A stretch of 64,000 nucleotides of DNA from the NCBI RefSeq assembly GCF_001039005.1, contig NZ_LDWR01000011.1:310001-374000 (forward strand). Direction: 5' to 3'. Both the position numbers and the translations under genes were made by a program. This document shows positions 63,994-64,000 of this stretch, piece after piece. This DNA is from Burkholderia cepacia. Lineage in GTDB: Bacteria > Pseudomonadota > Gammaproteobacteria > Burkholderiales > Burkholderiaceae. Each line of letters opens with the position of its first letter. The first letter of the stretch is position 1. The notes under the pieces were generated by a model. The model saw only the letters and a list, made by a program, of their open reading frames with translations. It was not told the origin of the DNA and made no database searches.

Positions 63994-64000
63994 AACGATT

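Overview
The window is high-GC (roughly two-thirds G+C by eye), densely coded DNA. The gene content and protein sequences look like a Burkholderia chromosome, most likely the B. cepacia complex. This is a judgement from remembered protein families, not a search. I found no tRNA, rRNA, CRISPR array, insertion sequence, integrase or prophage gene. Most of the window is ordinary housekeeping and catabolic chromosome with a few accessory-looking blocks.

Layout. (1) 1-8240: the end of a fosmidomycin-resistance-type MFS exporter, then pfs and uvrD on the minus strand, overlapping at ATGA, then valS and galU on the plus strand. (2) 8295-13407: a compact minus-strand signalling operon, read as OmpR-type response regulator, secreted LysM/FecR protein, CHASE2-PAS histidine kinase and a small lipoprotein. 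(3) 13675-17215: a hypothetical gene, tusA, and a LysR regulator divergent from mmsA with a perfect palindrome between them. (4) 17280-32946: a complete myo-inositol catabolism locus. RpiR-type IolR lies at one edge. The minus-strand transcript encodes the ABC importer, IolG and three further iol-type enzymes. The divergent plus-strand transcript encodes the IolC-DUF2090 fusion, IolD, IolE, IolB and a UPF0303 protein. The shared promoter region carries two GGAA-N6-TTCC-like sites that look like IolR operators. MmsA next door would finish the pathway to acetyl-CoA. (5) 33003-38641: an SDR dehydrogenase, then a minus-strand run of NUDIX hydrolase, thioesterase and a LivHMGF-type ABC transporter without a binding protein. 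(6) 38962-44090: a two-partner secretion pair, a TpsB transporter and a TpsA adhesin whose C-terminal half is about 20 GLUG repeats. (7) 44381-53873: YbfB-type MFS with a divergent LysR, alaS, a CaiB/BaiF CoA-transferase, an RBBP9-type hydrolase, a glycine-zipper lipoprotein and glnS. (8) 53988-58161: NUDIX hydrolase, a small secreted protein, a di-haem peroxidase lipoprotein and a divergent AcpA-type acid phosphatase/phospholipase. (9) 58272-63993: a tightly coupled six-gene minus-strand operon. It encodes a 55-residue XapX protein, an amidohydrolase with a Cys-rich tail, DoxX, a secreted VOC protein, a DUF1275 membrane protein and an alginate-export-type porin.

The least described parts are the six-gene XapX/amidohydrolase/porin operon, the CHASE2 kinase operon with a LysM/FecR partner, and the short repeat-rich TpsA that ends inside its repeats. 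Two further points are a perfect 15-bp hairpin just ahead of the NUDIX start at 38641 and a LivM carrying about 95 extra C-terminal residues. Everything here was read from the sequence by eye, so family names without visible diagnostic motifs are inferences.
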